Source: Actinomycetes bacterium
GTDB lineage: Bacteria > Actinomycetota > Actinomycetes > Mycobacteriales > Mycobacteriaceae
Length of the DNA: 64,000 bases
Direction of reading: 5' to 3'
NCBI GenBank assembly: GCA_023404955.1
Contig: JAEXZY010000165.1
Span: 1-64,000, forward strand
Of this stretch, positions 36,201-43,737 are shown in pieces. The notes below the pieces were generated by a model. It did not search any database. It was not told the DNA's origin and worked only from the letters and a program-made list of their open reading frames with translations. Each line of letters opens with the position of its first letter. Within the stretch, counting starts at the first letter, position 1. A program made the translations under genes and the position numbers.

Positions 36201-37167
36201 GCAGCGGCAGCCCGATGCTCACCGCACCGGTTCCGGTCAGCCTCGCGGCACAGGCCACCACGGTCGCCTCGGTGGGGCCGTAGGTGTTCCACACTTCCCG
36301 GCCCTCGACCGCCAGGCGCGCAGCCAGCTCCGGCGGGCAGGCCTCACCGCCGAAGATCAGCAGCCGCACCGCTTCGAGCGCCTCGGCCGGCCACAGCGAG
36401 GCCAACGTCGGCACCGTTGACACCACGGTGATGTCGCGCGACACCAGCCACGGACCCAGATCCATGCCGCTGCGCACCAGCGACCGCGGCGCCGGCACCA
36501 GGCAGGCGCCGTGCCGCCACGCCAGCCACATCTCCTCGCACGACGCGTCGAACGCCACCGACAGCCCGGCCAGCACCCGATCGCCGGGACCCAGCGGGCT
36601 GTCCTGCAGGAACATCTGCGCCTCGGCGTCGACGAACGCCGCGGCGCTGCGGTGGGTGACGGCGACACCCTTGGGGGTGCCCGTCGATCCGGACGTGAAG
36701 ATGATCCACGCGTCGTCGCGGCTCAGCGGGGCCGTCGCCCGCCACCCGCGGGACGCGCCGGGACCCCGGATCAGGCCGCGTTCGGTGATCACGGCGACGA
36801 CGTCGGCCTCGGTGAACACCAGCTCGGCCCGCTCGGGCGGGTCGTCGGCGTCGACGGGCACATATGCCGCGCCCGCGGCCAGGGTAGCCAGGATCGCGAC
36901 GTAGAGCGCATAGCTGCCCGACGGCATCCGGATGCCGATGCGGTCACCGCGGCCGATGCCGCGCGCCGCCAGCCACGCCACGCTGTCCTCGACGTCGGCG
37001 ATCAGCTCGGCATAGGTGAGCTGCACGGTGCCGTCGTCCAGGGCCGTCGCATCGGGATGGCGCCGGGCGGTGTCGTAGAGGATGTCGATCAGCGTGCGCG
37101 CGGGCGGCGCCTGGGCGGACAGCAGATACTGCGGGGGGATCTCCGAGGTTGGATCCGGTGCTGTCAC
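33247..37167 (-). CDS. Pls/PosA-family non-ribosomal peptide synthetase
   Basis: About 1306 residues. An adenylation domain comes first (FTSGSTGTPKG, TYGPTEAT, YRSGDLVRL, TSGKVDRDAL), then a carrier domain with the phosphopantetheine Ser in LGGGSLSAAQ, then about six transmembrane helices interleaved with three left-handed beta-helix blocks (IGHRCSIEPEVDL, IGKGTEISTALLI, LGDGATVNRGCVV). There is no condensation or thioesterase domain. This is the layout of epsilon-poly-L-lysine synthetase. The specificity code read against GrsA is D-A-E-S-I-G-T-V, one change from the bacitracin lysine code. GTG 37167 is preferred; GTG 37197 is possible. First gene of the operon. Confidence 0.88.
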   Translation of the reverse strand: MTAPDPTSEIPPQYLLSAQAPPARTLIDILYDTARRHPDATALDDGTVQLTYAELIADVEDSVAWLAARGIGRGDRIGIRMPSGSYALYVAILATLAAGAAYVPVDADDPPERAELVFTEADVVAVITERGLIRGPGASRGWRATAPLSRDDAWIIFTSGSTGTPKGVAVTHRSAAAFVDAEAQMFLQDSPLGPGDRVLAGLSVAFDASCEEMWLAWRHGACLVPAPRSLVRSGMDLGPWLVSRDITVVSTVPTLASLWPAEALEAVRLLIFGGEACPPELAARLAVEGREVWNTYGPTEATVVACAARLTGTGAVSIGLPLPGWDLAVVDSDGNPVRPGEVGELVIGGVGLARYLDPDKDAEKYGALATLAWSRAYRSGDLVRLENDGLYFMGRADDQVKVGGRRIELGEVDTALVHLPGVSGGAAAVRRTTSGTPVLVGYVVAAPGGAFDLTTARAQLAESLPAALVPRLVVVDELPTRTSGKVDRDALPWPVGGTEDDAAADLGGTLGWLAGLWRDVLAAPIDGPGADFFALGGGSLSAAQLIAVLRQRYPQVTVADLYDHPRLGSLAGYLDELEPPPAVETRTVRPVSRLTQAVQVAMTVPLATLTGMQWVVWLAVANNIAAAVDLVGWVRPVSWWWVLAGFLLFVSPPGRMGIAVLGARILVGTLTPGTYRRGGSVHLRIWLAERLADASGAENMAGAPWLVYYARALGNSVGTGVDLHSAPPVTGMLRIGHRCSIEPEVDLTGHWIDGDLFHVGPITIGNDATIGARTTLLPGAVIGKNADVAPGSGVVGKVKNGQYWKGSPAVKSGKAKHPWPDHRPPRAPVWVAMYGVTSMLLGALPLAALAAGLAVIGWAVRGTATLSDALLPAVAATVPATAAAVLVYAALTVLGVRLLAVGLHEGYHPVRSRSGWQLWATERLMDGARTYLFPIYAGLATPWWLRLLGAKIGKGTEISTALLIPKFTVVEDSAFLADDTMVASYELGGGWIHVARATVGKRAFLGNSGITQPGRRVPDDGLVAVLSATPHKAKAGSSWLGSPPMRLRRQPTAADALRTFHPSARLRALRAVVETFRFVPVVVTFAIGVGVLLAAQALVLTLGWLGAALLTGLVLLVAGALAGGIAVGAKWLLVGRITAIEHPLWSSFVWRNEVSDTFVETVAAPWFARAASGTPVMNVWLRALGATIGRGVWCETYWLPEADLVTLGDGATVNRGCVVQTHLFHDRIMRMDTVVLDAGATLGPHCVALPAARLGAGATVGPASLVVRGDEVPPSTRWQGNPIAPWLPPRKKRADTGGKAKKPAAA

Positions 37168-37260
37168 GGGTACAAAGTACTCACTGCGCGAGGCCACTTC
37201 TCGCCGTCGGGTGGCCGGTGATTCGCGTGTCGACGGCCTGACTGGCAGAATGTCCGGCTT

Positions 37261-37366
37261 GGAGGGGAGTATTCCTTCGCCACTGTGTCGTCATCACGTC
37301 GCCCGCATACGGGCGACCGGTGCTGTGGGCCGGTTGCCGGAAGCGGCGGCGGTGGAAGAGACCTCC
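37261..37366 (+). promoter_or_regulatory. yybP-ykoY (Mn2+) riboswitch upstream of terC
   Basis: The 5' segment GGAGGGGAGTA (37261-37271) and the 3' segment AGAGACCTCC (37357-37366) carry the conserved loops and closing stem of the yybP-ykoY family (GGAGG pairs with CCTCC). CGTCATCACG lies at the three-way-junction position and internal hairpins fill the middle. The element ends 26 bases before a TerC-family gene, the classic target of this Mn2+ sensor. Its ribosome-binding site GGAGG (37384-37388) lies just downstream. Confidence 0.8.
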
Positions 37367-37392
37367 GGCGTTGAACGACGACCGGAGGTTTG

Positions 37393-38424
37393 ATGAACGT
37401 CAGTGCTCTCGAGTGGGGGATCACGCTCAGCGTGACCATCGCGATCCTGCTCTTCGATGTGATCGTGATCGGGCGTCGCCCGCACGAGCCGTCCAAGCGG
37501 GAAACCGGCACCGCGCTGACGATCTACGTCGGGCTCGCGATCGCCTTCGGGGTGTGGACGTGGTTCTTCCACGGCAGCCAGTACGGCGTCGAGTTCTTCG
37601 CCGGGTGGCTCACCGAGTACAGCCTGTCGGTGGACAACCTGTTCATCTTCCTGATCATCATGGCGAGCTTCAAGGTGCCGCGGATCTACCAGCAGCAGGC
37701 GCTGCTCGTCGGCATCATCCTGGCGCTGATCTTCCGCGGCATCTTCATCGCGCTGGGCGCCGTCGCGATCGAGCAGTTCTCCTGGGTCTTCTACCTGTTC
37801 GGCGCGTTCCTGGTGTACACCGCGATCAAGCTGGTGCGCGACACCGACCACGACGACGACGGTGAGAACGGCGTGGTCCGGTTCGCGCAGAAGCACATGA
37901 AGTTCACCGACACCTGGGACGGCCTGAAGCTGTGGGTGAAAGAGAACGGCTCGCGGTTGATGACGCCGATGTTCCTGGTGATCATCGCCCTCGGCACCAC
38001 CGACCTGCTGTTCGCGCTCGACTCGATCCCGGCGATCTACGGCCTGACCCGCGAGCCCTACCTGGTGTTCGCCGCCAACGTGTTCGCGCTGATGGGCCTG
38101 CGGCAGCTGTACTTCCTGCTCGGCGACCTGCTCAAGCGGCTGGTGTACCTGTCGCAGGGCCTGGCGTTCATCCTGGGCTTCATCGGCGTGAAGCTGCTGC
38201 TGCACGCGCTGCACGAGAACGAGGTGCCGTTCATCAACGGTGGCGAGCCGCTCAAGGTGCCGGAGATCCCGACGCTGGCCAGCCTGGGCGTCATCGTCGT
38301 CACACTGCTGATCACCACCGCGGCGAGCCTGTACAAGACCCGGGTTCACGACGTGCGCAAGAACGGGGAGTCGGAGTCCGAGAAAGCCGACGAGACCGAT
38401 CCGGCGGCGGACAACTCCCGCTGA
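37393..38424 (+). CDS. TerC family metal-ion exporter
   Basis: A 343-residue integral membrane protein of the TerC/Alx family with about nine helices. Intramembrane acidic residues are visible in FAGWLTEYSLSVDNLF and LGTTDLLFALDSIPA, the duplicated motif thought to bind metal. The C-terminal tail is charged and cytoplasmic. Relatives (Alx, MeeY) export manganese. A yybP-ykoY riboswitch immediately upstream makes Mn2+ efflux the most likely role. Start ATG 37393 with GGAGG five bases upstream. Confidence 0.92.
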   Translation: MNVSALEWGITLSVTIAILLFDVIVIGRRPHEPSKRETGTALTIYVGLAIAFGVWTWFFHGSQYGVEFFAGWLTEYSLSVDNLFIFLIIMASFKVPRIYQQQALLVGIILALIFRGIFIALGAVAIEQFSWVFYLFGAFLVYTAIKLVRDTDHDDDGENGVVRFAQKHMKFTDTWDGLKLWVKENGSRLMTPMFLVIIALGTTDLLFALDSIPAIYGLTREPYLVFAANVFALMGLRQLYFLLGDLLKRLVYLSQGLAFILGFIGVKLLLHALHENEVPFINGGEPLKVPEIPTLASLGVIVVTLLITTAASLYKTRVHDVRKNGESESEKADETDPAADNSR

Positions 38425-38476
38425 TTCCGTTGCACTCGCCCTGATTGCAACGGGTGTGCTCGAGGTGGGTGCTCGT

Positions 38477-38482
38477 TAGCGT
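38477..38482 (+). promoter_or_regulatory. -10 hexamer for leaderless start
   Basis: TAGCGT ends 6 bases before ATG 38489, giving a transcript that starts on the start codon. Confidence 0.5.
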
Positions 38483-38488
38483 TGCCTG

Positions 38489-38893
38489 ATGCGGATCTTT
38501 GTCGACGATGCCGCCGGCGTGCGTGAGCTCACCGACGGTGCCCAGCCCATCATCCGGGTGTCCGCCCCTGACCTGCAGCGCGCCCGTCAGGTGCGGTCGC
38601 GGATTCGATCGGGTCCGGGCAACGCCGCGGTGATTCTGGACGTGACAGTGGCCATCGGCCGGGACTTCCGGGCGGCGCGCGGTGTGTTCGGTGAACACGG
38701 TGCCCAGTCCGGCGACACGATCCGGTACGCGGGGACCGTCGCCGGGTTGACGGGGCTGATCGACGACATCTCCTCGGCCGGGGTGGCCGACGGGGTGACG
38801 CTGATCGGCGCGTCGCCGCAGCAGGATCTCGAAAGCATCGGGCGAGAGGTGCTACGGGCGCTCAGTGCCCGGAGTCAGGCCCGCGCGTCCTGA
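38489..38893 (+). CDS. Small protein resembling a luciferase-like monooxygenase C-terminus
   Basis: A 134-residue soluble protein. The second half (AGTVAGLTGLIDDISSAGVADGVTLI, continuing QDLESIGREVLRAL) resembles the end of the flavin-dependent luciferase-like monooxygenase barrel, where a phosphate-binding segment is followed by a helix that directs the gene end. The first half could be a swapped strand-helix unit. It is far too short to be an active monooxygenase and may be a stand-alone relic or regulatory relative. Its 3' end overlaps the convergent hydrolase by 19 bases. Function not recognised. Confidence 0.6.
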   Translation: MRIFVDDAAGVRELTDGAQPIIRVSAPDLQRARQVRSRIRSGPGNAAVILDVTVAIGRDFRAARGVFGEHGAQSGDTIRYAGTVAGLTGLIDDISSAGVADGVTLIGASPQQDLESIGREVLRALSARSQARAS

Positions 38894-40038
38894 AGCGCCG
38901 CGTCGATCAGCCGGGCGTAGCGCAGCGAGCGCGAGGTGCCCGTCGTGCCCGCCCCCATCTTGTTCATCACGTAGGCGAAGGTGGCCCGCCGGTCGAGATC
39001 CATCACGACCAGCGATCCACCCCAGCCGCCCCACCAGCAGACCCGGCCGGCGGGAACGGCGGGCACGCTCTCGGGCGTCGGCAGTCCGAAGCCGAGGCCG
39101 AACCGCAGCGGGATGCCGAGCACGAGGTCGGCGCCGTTCGACTGTTCGACGAAGATGTGGTCGATCGTGGCGGGGGAGAGCACCGTGTTGCCGTCGACGG
39201 TGCCGCCCAGCGCAATCGGGCGCAACGCACGCACCAGCCCGCGGGCGTTGCCATGGCCGTTCGCACCGCCGATGTCGGCGGCTCGCCACGGTGCGGTCTC
39301 AGCGACCGCGACACCGTAGGCGCCGGGCGGGAAGGCCGCGAACGTCCGGACCGCCGGGTGATCGGGACCGAGCCGGTCCAGGCCGCGGTCGCGGGGTGGG
39401 GGAGCGACGAGTTCGGCGATGCGCGGCTCATCGGCGGTACGGGCGCCGATCTGCACGTCGGCGTCGAGCCTGTCCGAAACGTGTTCGCGGACAAAGTCTT
39501 TCAGGGGGTCACCGGTGATCCGACGGATCACCTCCCCGATCAGGTGGCCGTAGTTCATCGCGTGGTAGCCCGACGCGGTGCCTGGCTGCCACCACGGGGC
39601 CTGGTCCGCCAGGTGCGCGGTGGCGCGTTCCCAGTCGTAGATGTGCTCGACGTCGAACGGCACCTGCCAACCCGACACCCCCGAGGTGTGGGACAGCAGA
39701 TGGCACACCTCGATGGGGTCTTTGCCGCGGGCGCCGAACTCCGGCCAGTACCTGGTGACCGGCGCGGAGGGATCGAGGTCGCCGGCGTCGACGAGGAGGA
39801 GCGCGGCCAGGGCGGTCAGCGTCTTGGTGCAGGACCAGAAGTTGACGATCGTATCCTGCTGCCAGGCAATGGTTTTGGCGCGATCGGTGAAGCCGCCCCA
39901 CATGTCGGCGACGAGTTCACCGTCGACGTCGACGGCCAGCGACGCGCCGAGTTCCTCACCTGTCTCGATCTCCTCGGCCAGAGCGGCAGCGAGGCGCTCG
40001 AACCGGGGCTCCCAGTGACCGTGCACGGCACCACCCAT
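38875..40038 (-). CDS. Beta-lactamase-fold serine hydrolase (class C/esterase type)
   Basis: A 387-residue member of the beta-lactamase/EstB family. The nucleophile motif SxxK is SCTKT, the Tyr motif region is GYHAMNYGHL, and the third motif region is WWGGWGGS in place of KTG. No signal peptide, so it is cytoplasmic. Such proteins in mycobacteria (LipE, LipL-like) act as esterases or amidases, not as antibiotic lactamases. Not present at this site in M. tuberculosis. Upstream of it on the same strand is the OHCU decarboxylase-like gene, 27 bases apart. Confidence 0.88.
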   Translation of the reverse strand: MGGAVHGHWEPRFERLAAALAEEIETGEELGASLAVDVDGELVADMWGGFTDRAKTIAWQQDTIVNFWSCTKTLTALAALLLVDAGDLDPSAPVTRYWPEFGARGKDPIEVCHLLSHTSGVSGWQVPFDVEHIYDWERATAHLADQAPWWQPGTASGYHAMNYGHLIGEVIRRITGDPLKDFVREHVSDRLDADVQIGARTADEPRIAELVAPPPRDRGLDRLGPDHPAVRTFAAFPPGAYGVAVAETAPWRAADIGGANGHGNARGLVRALRPIALGGTVDGNTVLSPATIDHIFVEQSNGADLVLGIPLRFGLGFGLPTPESVPAVPAGRVCWWGGWGGSLVVMDLDRRATFAYVMNKMGAGTTGTSRSLRYARLIDAALQDARA

Positions 40039-40065
40039 GAGGGCGAGCCTAGGGCCACCGAGTGG

Positions 40066-40587
40066 TCACCAGTTGTCGTAGCCGCCTTCGGGGCCGAGCA
40101 TGCGTTCCAGCCGGGTGCGGTTGATCCTGGCCAGTTCGTTGCGCACGATCTTGCGCTCGGTCTCGTAGTCGTTGAGCAGCCGGTCACCCATCGTGGCCAG
40201 CACGGTGTCGGCGCTGTAGCCGTTGACGTGCATCACGAAGCCGAAGCCGAAGTGGTCCAGGTAGGTCTTCGAGGCATCGGCCAGCTGCGCCATCATCTCG
40301 GGTCGCGCGTCGTTGACGGCGCACTGCTCGGCCTGCGACTTCTCGCTGCCGGGCCGACGGCCGACGTCGGGGTAGGCCTGCAGGATCGAGTCGATCGAGT
40401 CCTCGCCGAGCGCGAACAGCAGCCCGTCGGCGCAGCGGAACAGCTGGTCGTGGGACTGGAACGGGCGTTGCCGGGCCAGGTCGGCGGCTAGTGGGACGCT
40501 GCAGCAGCATTCGTAGACGGCGTGCACGGCGCGGCGCATCGGCAGCGCGTTGAACGCCTCCAGACCGATTCCCTGATGCAGCAGCAC
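40066..40587 (-). CDS. OHCU decarboxylase-like protein
   Basis: A 173-residue all-helical protein of the 2-oxo-4-hydroxy-4-carboxy-5-ureidoimidazoline decarboxylase family (last step of urate to allantoin). Conserved parts are RPFQSHDQL, SQAEQ (catalytic Glu region), FGFGFVMHVNGYS, and the E...RNELARI helix. The usual HPRIG motif carrying the catalytic His is AYPDVG here, so His is replaced by Tyr. No urate oxidase or HIU hydrolase lies nearby. It may be inactive or act on another substrate. GTG 40587 is the start used; an in-frame ATG (MRRAV) lies 16 codons later. Confidence 0.8.
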   Translation of the reverse strand: MLLHQGIGLEAFNALPMRRAVHAVYECCCSVPLAADLARQRPFQSHDQLFRCADGLLFALGEDSIDSILQAYPDVGRRPGSEKSQAEQCAVNDARPEMMAQLADASKTYLDHFGFGFVMHVNGYSADTVLATMGDRLLNDYETERKIVRNELARINRTRLERMLGPEGGYDNW

Positions 40588-40620
40588 ACCGCCATGATCG
40601 AACGGTCAAGCGGCGGGCAC

Positions 40621-40635
40621 GTAACGTCGTGTTAC
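40621..40635. promoter_or_regulatory. Inverted repeat upstream of the OHCU-like gene
   Basis: GTAAC-N5-GTTAC, a 15-base palindrome centred about 40 bases before the GTG at 40587; candidate operator for a local repressor, unassigned. Confidence 0.35.
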
Positions 40636-40653
40636 AGGCAGGTCAATTCCGCC

Positions 40654-40698
40654 GAGAAGACACAAACTCGAGCAGACACGCCGTCGACACGCTCGAGT
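40654..40698 (-). terminator. Terminator of ppa
   Basis: ACTCGAGC (40666-40673) and GCTCGAGT (40691-40698) form a perfect 8-base-pair stem 25 bases beyond the ppa stop; the minus strand continues TTTGTGTCTTCT. Confidence 0.6.
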
Positions 40699-40722
40699 TC
40701 GCGTCTGTTCGCGGGGAAGAAA

Positions 40723-41208
40723 CTAGTGGCCCTCGGTCTTGAAGCGCTCGATCGACCGGTTGACCTCGGCCTCGGCCTCCTCGCGGCCCACCCAGTCCGC
40801 GGCATGCACGAACTTGCCCGGCTCGAGGTCCTTGTAGTGCACGAAGAAGTGCTTGATCGCGTCGAGCTCGAACTCCGACACGTCGCCGATGTCCTGGATG
40901 TGGTCCCACCGCGGGTCGGCGAGCACACACAGCACCTTGTCGTCGCCGCCCTTCTCGTCGGTCATGCGGAACATGCCGACGGGGCGGGCCTCGACGATGC
41001 ACCCGGGGAACACCGGCTCGGGCAGCAGCACCAGCGCGTCCAACGGATCGCCGTCCTCGCCGAGCGTGTCCTCGATGTAGCCGTAATCGGTCGGGTAGCC
41101 GAACGCGGTGAACAGGTAGCGGTCCAGCTTCACCTTGCCGCTGTCGTGATCGACCTCGTACTTGTTGCGTGAACCCTTCGGGATCTCGATGAGAACGTCG
41201 AACTGCAC
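40723..41208 (-). CDS. ppa: Inorganic pyrophosphatase
   Basis: A 161-residue family I soluble pyrophosphatase (PPi to 2 Pi). Active-site residues are in KYEVDHDSGKV and YGYIEDTLGEDGDPLDAL (D-x-D-P-x-D metal motif), with downstream GKFVHAADWVG. Length matches M. tuberculosis Ppa (Rv3628, 162 residues). GTG 41208 is preceded by AAGGAG at 7 bases, fixing the start; the open frame to 41349 crosses the divergent dacB promoter. Terminated by a hairpin downstream. Confidence 0.97.
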   Translation of the reverse strand: MQFDVLIEIPKGSRNKYEVDHDSGKVKLDRYLFTAFGYPTDYGYIEDTLGEDGDPLDALVLLPEPVFPGCIVEARPVGMFRMTDEKGGDDKVLCVLADPRWDHIQDIGDVSEFELDAIKHFFVHYKDLEPGKFVHAADWVGREEAEAEVNRSIERFKTEGH

Positions 41209-41320
41209 CGGGGAGGCTCCTTCGCATGACGGGCGATCAACAGGCCGGAACCACCTTAGTGGGGAGCGATACCCTGCTCTACAGGGGTGGCTTTCGAAGT
41301 ATTCGAGCGACAGGGGAACT

Positions 41321-42691
41321 ATGCGGCCGACTCGATGGCGGCGGTCCACTTATGCCCTGGTGGGTCTCGCCGTGGTGGTCGTGGTGGCCGGTCTGGTCCT
41401 GACGGCCGCGCTGATCGCCGGCCGCCAGCCTTCCGAGGCAGTGGCTGTCAAGCCGGCCCCGCCCCCGGCCAGCGCCGATCCGGGTGTCGTGCCCGTGCCC
41501 GACACGGCCGACATGCCGACGCCCGCCGGGCTGGCCAACGCGTTGCGCGCCGTGGTGGCCGATCCGAACCTCGGCCAGTTCACCGGCCGCATCACCGACG
41601 CGATCACCGGCGACGAGCTATGGGCCCAGGGCGCACATGTCCCGATGCAGCCCGCGTCGACGAACAAGCTGCTGACCACGGCTGCGGCCCTGCTGACGCT
41701 GGATCGCGACGCCCGCCTGACGACGCGGGTGGTGACGACCTCGCCGGGGACGGTGGTCCTCGTCGGAGGCGGTGATCCGACGCTGTCGGCCGCTCCGCGC
41801 GGCACCGACACCTGGTACCGGGATGCGGCCCGGATCGTCGACCTCGCCGACCAAGTGCGCCGCAGCGGAGTGACCGTGCGCACCGTCGCCGTCGACGTCA
41901 GCGCCTACAGCGGTCCGACGATGGCGCCGGGCTGGGACCCGCTGGACATCGACGGCGGCGACATCGCCCCGATTGAGTCGGTGATGCTCGACGGTGGCCG
42001 CACCCAACCCGTCAGCGTGGACTCCGCGCGCTCACGCACCCCCGCGCTGGACGCCGGCCGCGCGCTGGCCGTCGCCCTCCGGGTGGACCCGCAGAAAGTG
42101 ACTGTGCTGCCGTCCGCTGCGCGGGGCCGCGAGATCGCCTCGGTGCAGTCGCCGCCGCTGATCCAGCGGCTGCGCGACATGATGAACGCCTCGGACAACG
42201 TGATGGCCGAGTCGACGGGCCGGGAGGTCGCGGAGGCGACGGGCCGCCCGCTCAGTTTCTCCGGGGCCGCCAGTGCCGTGCTCGACGCGCTCGACGACGC
42301 CGGCGTCGACACCGGCGAGGCGCGCCTGCTCGATTCCAGCGGCCTGTCGGTGGACGATCGGCTGACGGCCGAGACGCTGGACGAGGTCGTGGGCACGGCC
42401 GTCGGGGACCAGCACCCCCGCCTGCGGCCGCTGGTCGACCTGCTGCCGATCGCCGGCGGCAGCGGCACGCTGTCCAACCGCTTCCTGGACAACGCCGGCC
42501 GCGACGCGGCGGGTTACCTGCGTGCCAAGACGGGCTCACTGACCGCCACCAACTCGCTGGCCGGCATCGTGACCGACTCCAACGGCCGGGTGCTGACGTT
42601 CGCGCTGCTGTCCAACCAGGCCGGACCGAGCGGCCGCACCGCGCTCGACGCGTTCGCCGCGACCTTGCGATCGTGCGGTTGCCGCACATGA
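41321..42691 (+). CDS. dacB: D-alanyl-D-alanine carboxypeptidase/endopeptidase (PBP4 type)
   Basis: A 456-residue S13-family penicillin-binding protein (Rv3627c counterpart). Cytoplasmic basic start, one anchor helix (YALVGLAVVVVVAGLVLTAA), then a periplasmic domain with SxxK at Ser113 (STNK), SxN in NASDNVM and KTG in RAKTGSL. It trims peptidoglycan stem peptides. ATG 41321 has GGGGA upstream. A cysteine pair (SCGC) lies at the C-terminus. The stop overlaps the next gene's ATG. Confidence 0.93.
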   Translation: MRPTRWRRSTYALVGLAVVVVVAGLVLTAALIAGRQPSEAVAVKPAPPPASADPGVVPVPDTADMPTPAGLANALRAVVADPNLGQFTGRITDAITGDELWAQGAHVPMQPASTNKLLTTAAALLTLDRDARLTTRVVTTSPGTVVLVGGGDPTLSAAPRGTDTWYRDAARIVDLADQVRRSGVTVRTVAVDVSAYSGPTMAPGWDPLDIDGGDIAPIESVMLDGGRTQPVSVDSARSRTPALDAGRALAVALRVDPQKVTVLPSAARGREIASVQSPPLIQRLRDMMNASDNVMAESTGREVAEATGRPLSFSGAASAVLDALDDAGVDTGEARLLDSSGLSVDDRLTAETLDEVVGTAVGDQHPRLRPLVDLLPIAGGSGTLSNRFLDNAGRDAAGYLRAKTGSLTATNSLAGIVTDSNGRVLTFALLSNQAGPSGRTALDAFAATLRSCGCRT

Positions 42692-43737
42692 GCGCCGCCC
42701 AGAAGTTCTCGGTCGGTAGCGCGGTGGACTGGGATCTGGCCGCTTCCTTCGGCGGCAAGCTGGCCCGCCCCGAGCCGCCGGCGACCGACTACACGCGCAC
42801 GCAGGTGATCGCACAGCTGGCCAACGCGGCGCGTGCGGCCGAGGTGCCGGTCCGCGAGGTGACCGGTCTGGCCGAGGGCGCGGACATCCCGGAGGCGCGA
42901 ATCGTCAACCGGCCGGAGTGGATTCGCGCGGCCGCGGGCTCGATGCGGGCGATGACCGGCGGCGGTGACGGCGCCAAGCCGCGCGCGATCAGCGGGCGGA
43001 TCGCGGGGGTGCAGACGGGCGCGGTGCTGGCATTCGTGTCGTCGGGGATTCTGGGGCAGTACGACCCCTTTTCGGAGCGGGGCGGGGAACTGCTGCTGGT
43101 CTACCCGAACGTCATCGCGGTGGAGCGGCAGCTGAAGGTACAGCCGGCCGACTTCCGGATGTGGGTGTGCCTGCACGAGGTCACCCATCGTGTGCAGTTC
43201 CGCGCCAACCCGTGGCTGGCCGGCCACATGTCCGACGCGCTCGGGGTGCTGACCCAGGACGCCGGCGACGACGTGACCCAGGTGGTCGGGCGGTTGGCCG
43301 AGTTCGTCCGCGAGAAGCGGTCCGGCCAAACGGCGGACGCCAATTCGGCGGGCATCCTCGGCCTGGTGCGTGCCGTGCAGTCGGAAGCCCAACGCGAGGC
43401 ACTGGACCGGCTGCTGGTCCTGGGCACACTGCTCGAAGGGCACGCCGATCACGTGATGGATGCCGTGGGGCCCGCGGTCGTCCCGTCGGTGGCCACCATC
43501 CGCCACCGGTTCGACCAGCGCAGGCACCGCCGCCAACCCCCGGTGCAGCGGCTGCTGCGGGCACTGCTCGGTATCGACGCGAAGATGGACCAGTACACCC
43601 GTGGCAAGGCGTTCGTCGATGTCGTGGTGTCGAAAGTCGGGATGGCGCGGTTCAACACGATCTGGACCGGCCCGCACACCCTGCCGCTGCCCGACGAAAT
43701 CGACGAGCCGCAGCGATGGATCGACCGGGTGCTGTAG
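42688..43737 (+). CDS. Zinc-dependent metalloprotease, Rv3626c/F420-associated family
   Basis: A 349-residue protein with a gluzincin-like motif, His163-Glu164-x-x-His167 in CLHEVTHRVQF, and a further Glu/His region around LEGHADHVMDAVG. This is the family often labelled coenzyme F420 biosynthesis-associated metalloprotease because of co-occurrence; a role in F420 synthesis is not shown. No signal peptide. Coupled to dacB by ATGA overlap and overlapping tilS by 22 bases. Confidence 0.87.
   Translation: MSAAQKFSVGSAVDWDLAASFGGKLARPEPPATDYTRTQVIAQLANAARAAEVPVREVTGLAEGADIPEARIVNRPEWIRAAAGSMRAMTGGGDGAKPRAISGRIAGVQTGAVLAFVSSGILGQYDPFSERGGELLLVYPNVIAVERQLKVQPADFRMWVCLHEVTHRVQFRANPWLAGHMSDALGVLTQDAGDDVTQVVGRLAEFVREKRSGQTADANSAGILGLVRAVQSEAQREALDRLLVLGTLLEGHADHVMDAVGPAVVPSVATIRHRFDQRRHRRQPPVQRLLRALLGIDAKMDQYTRGKAFVDVVVSKVGMARFNTIWTGPHTLPLPDEIDEPQRWIDRVL

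Noticed and set aside
38875..40038. Antibiotic-resistance beta-lactamase
   Set aside because: SxxK is present, but there is no signal peptide and the KTG motif is absent; it fits cytoplasmic esterase relatives.
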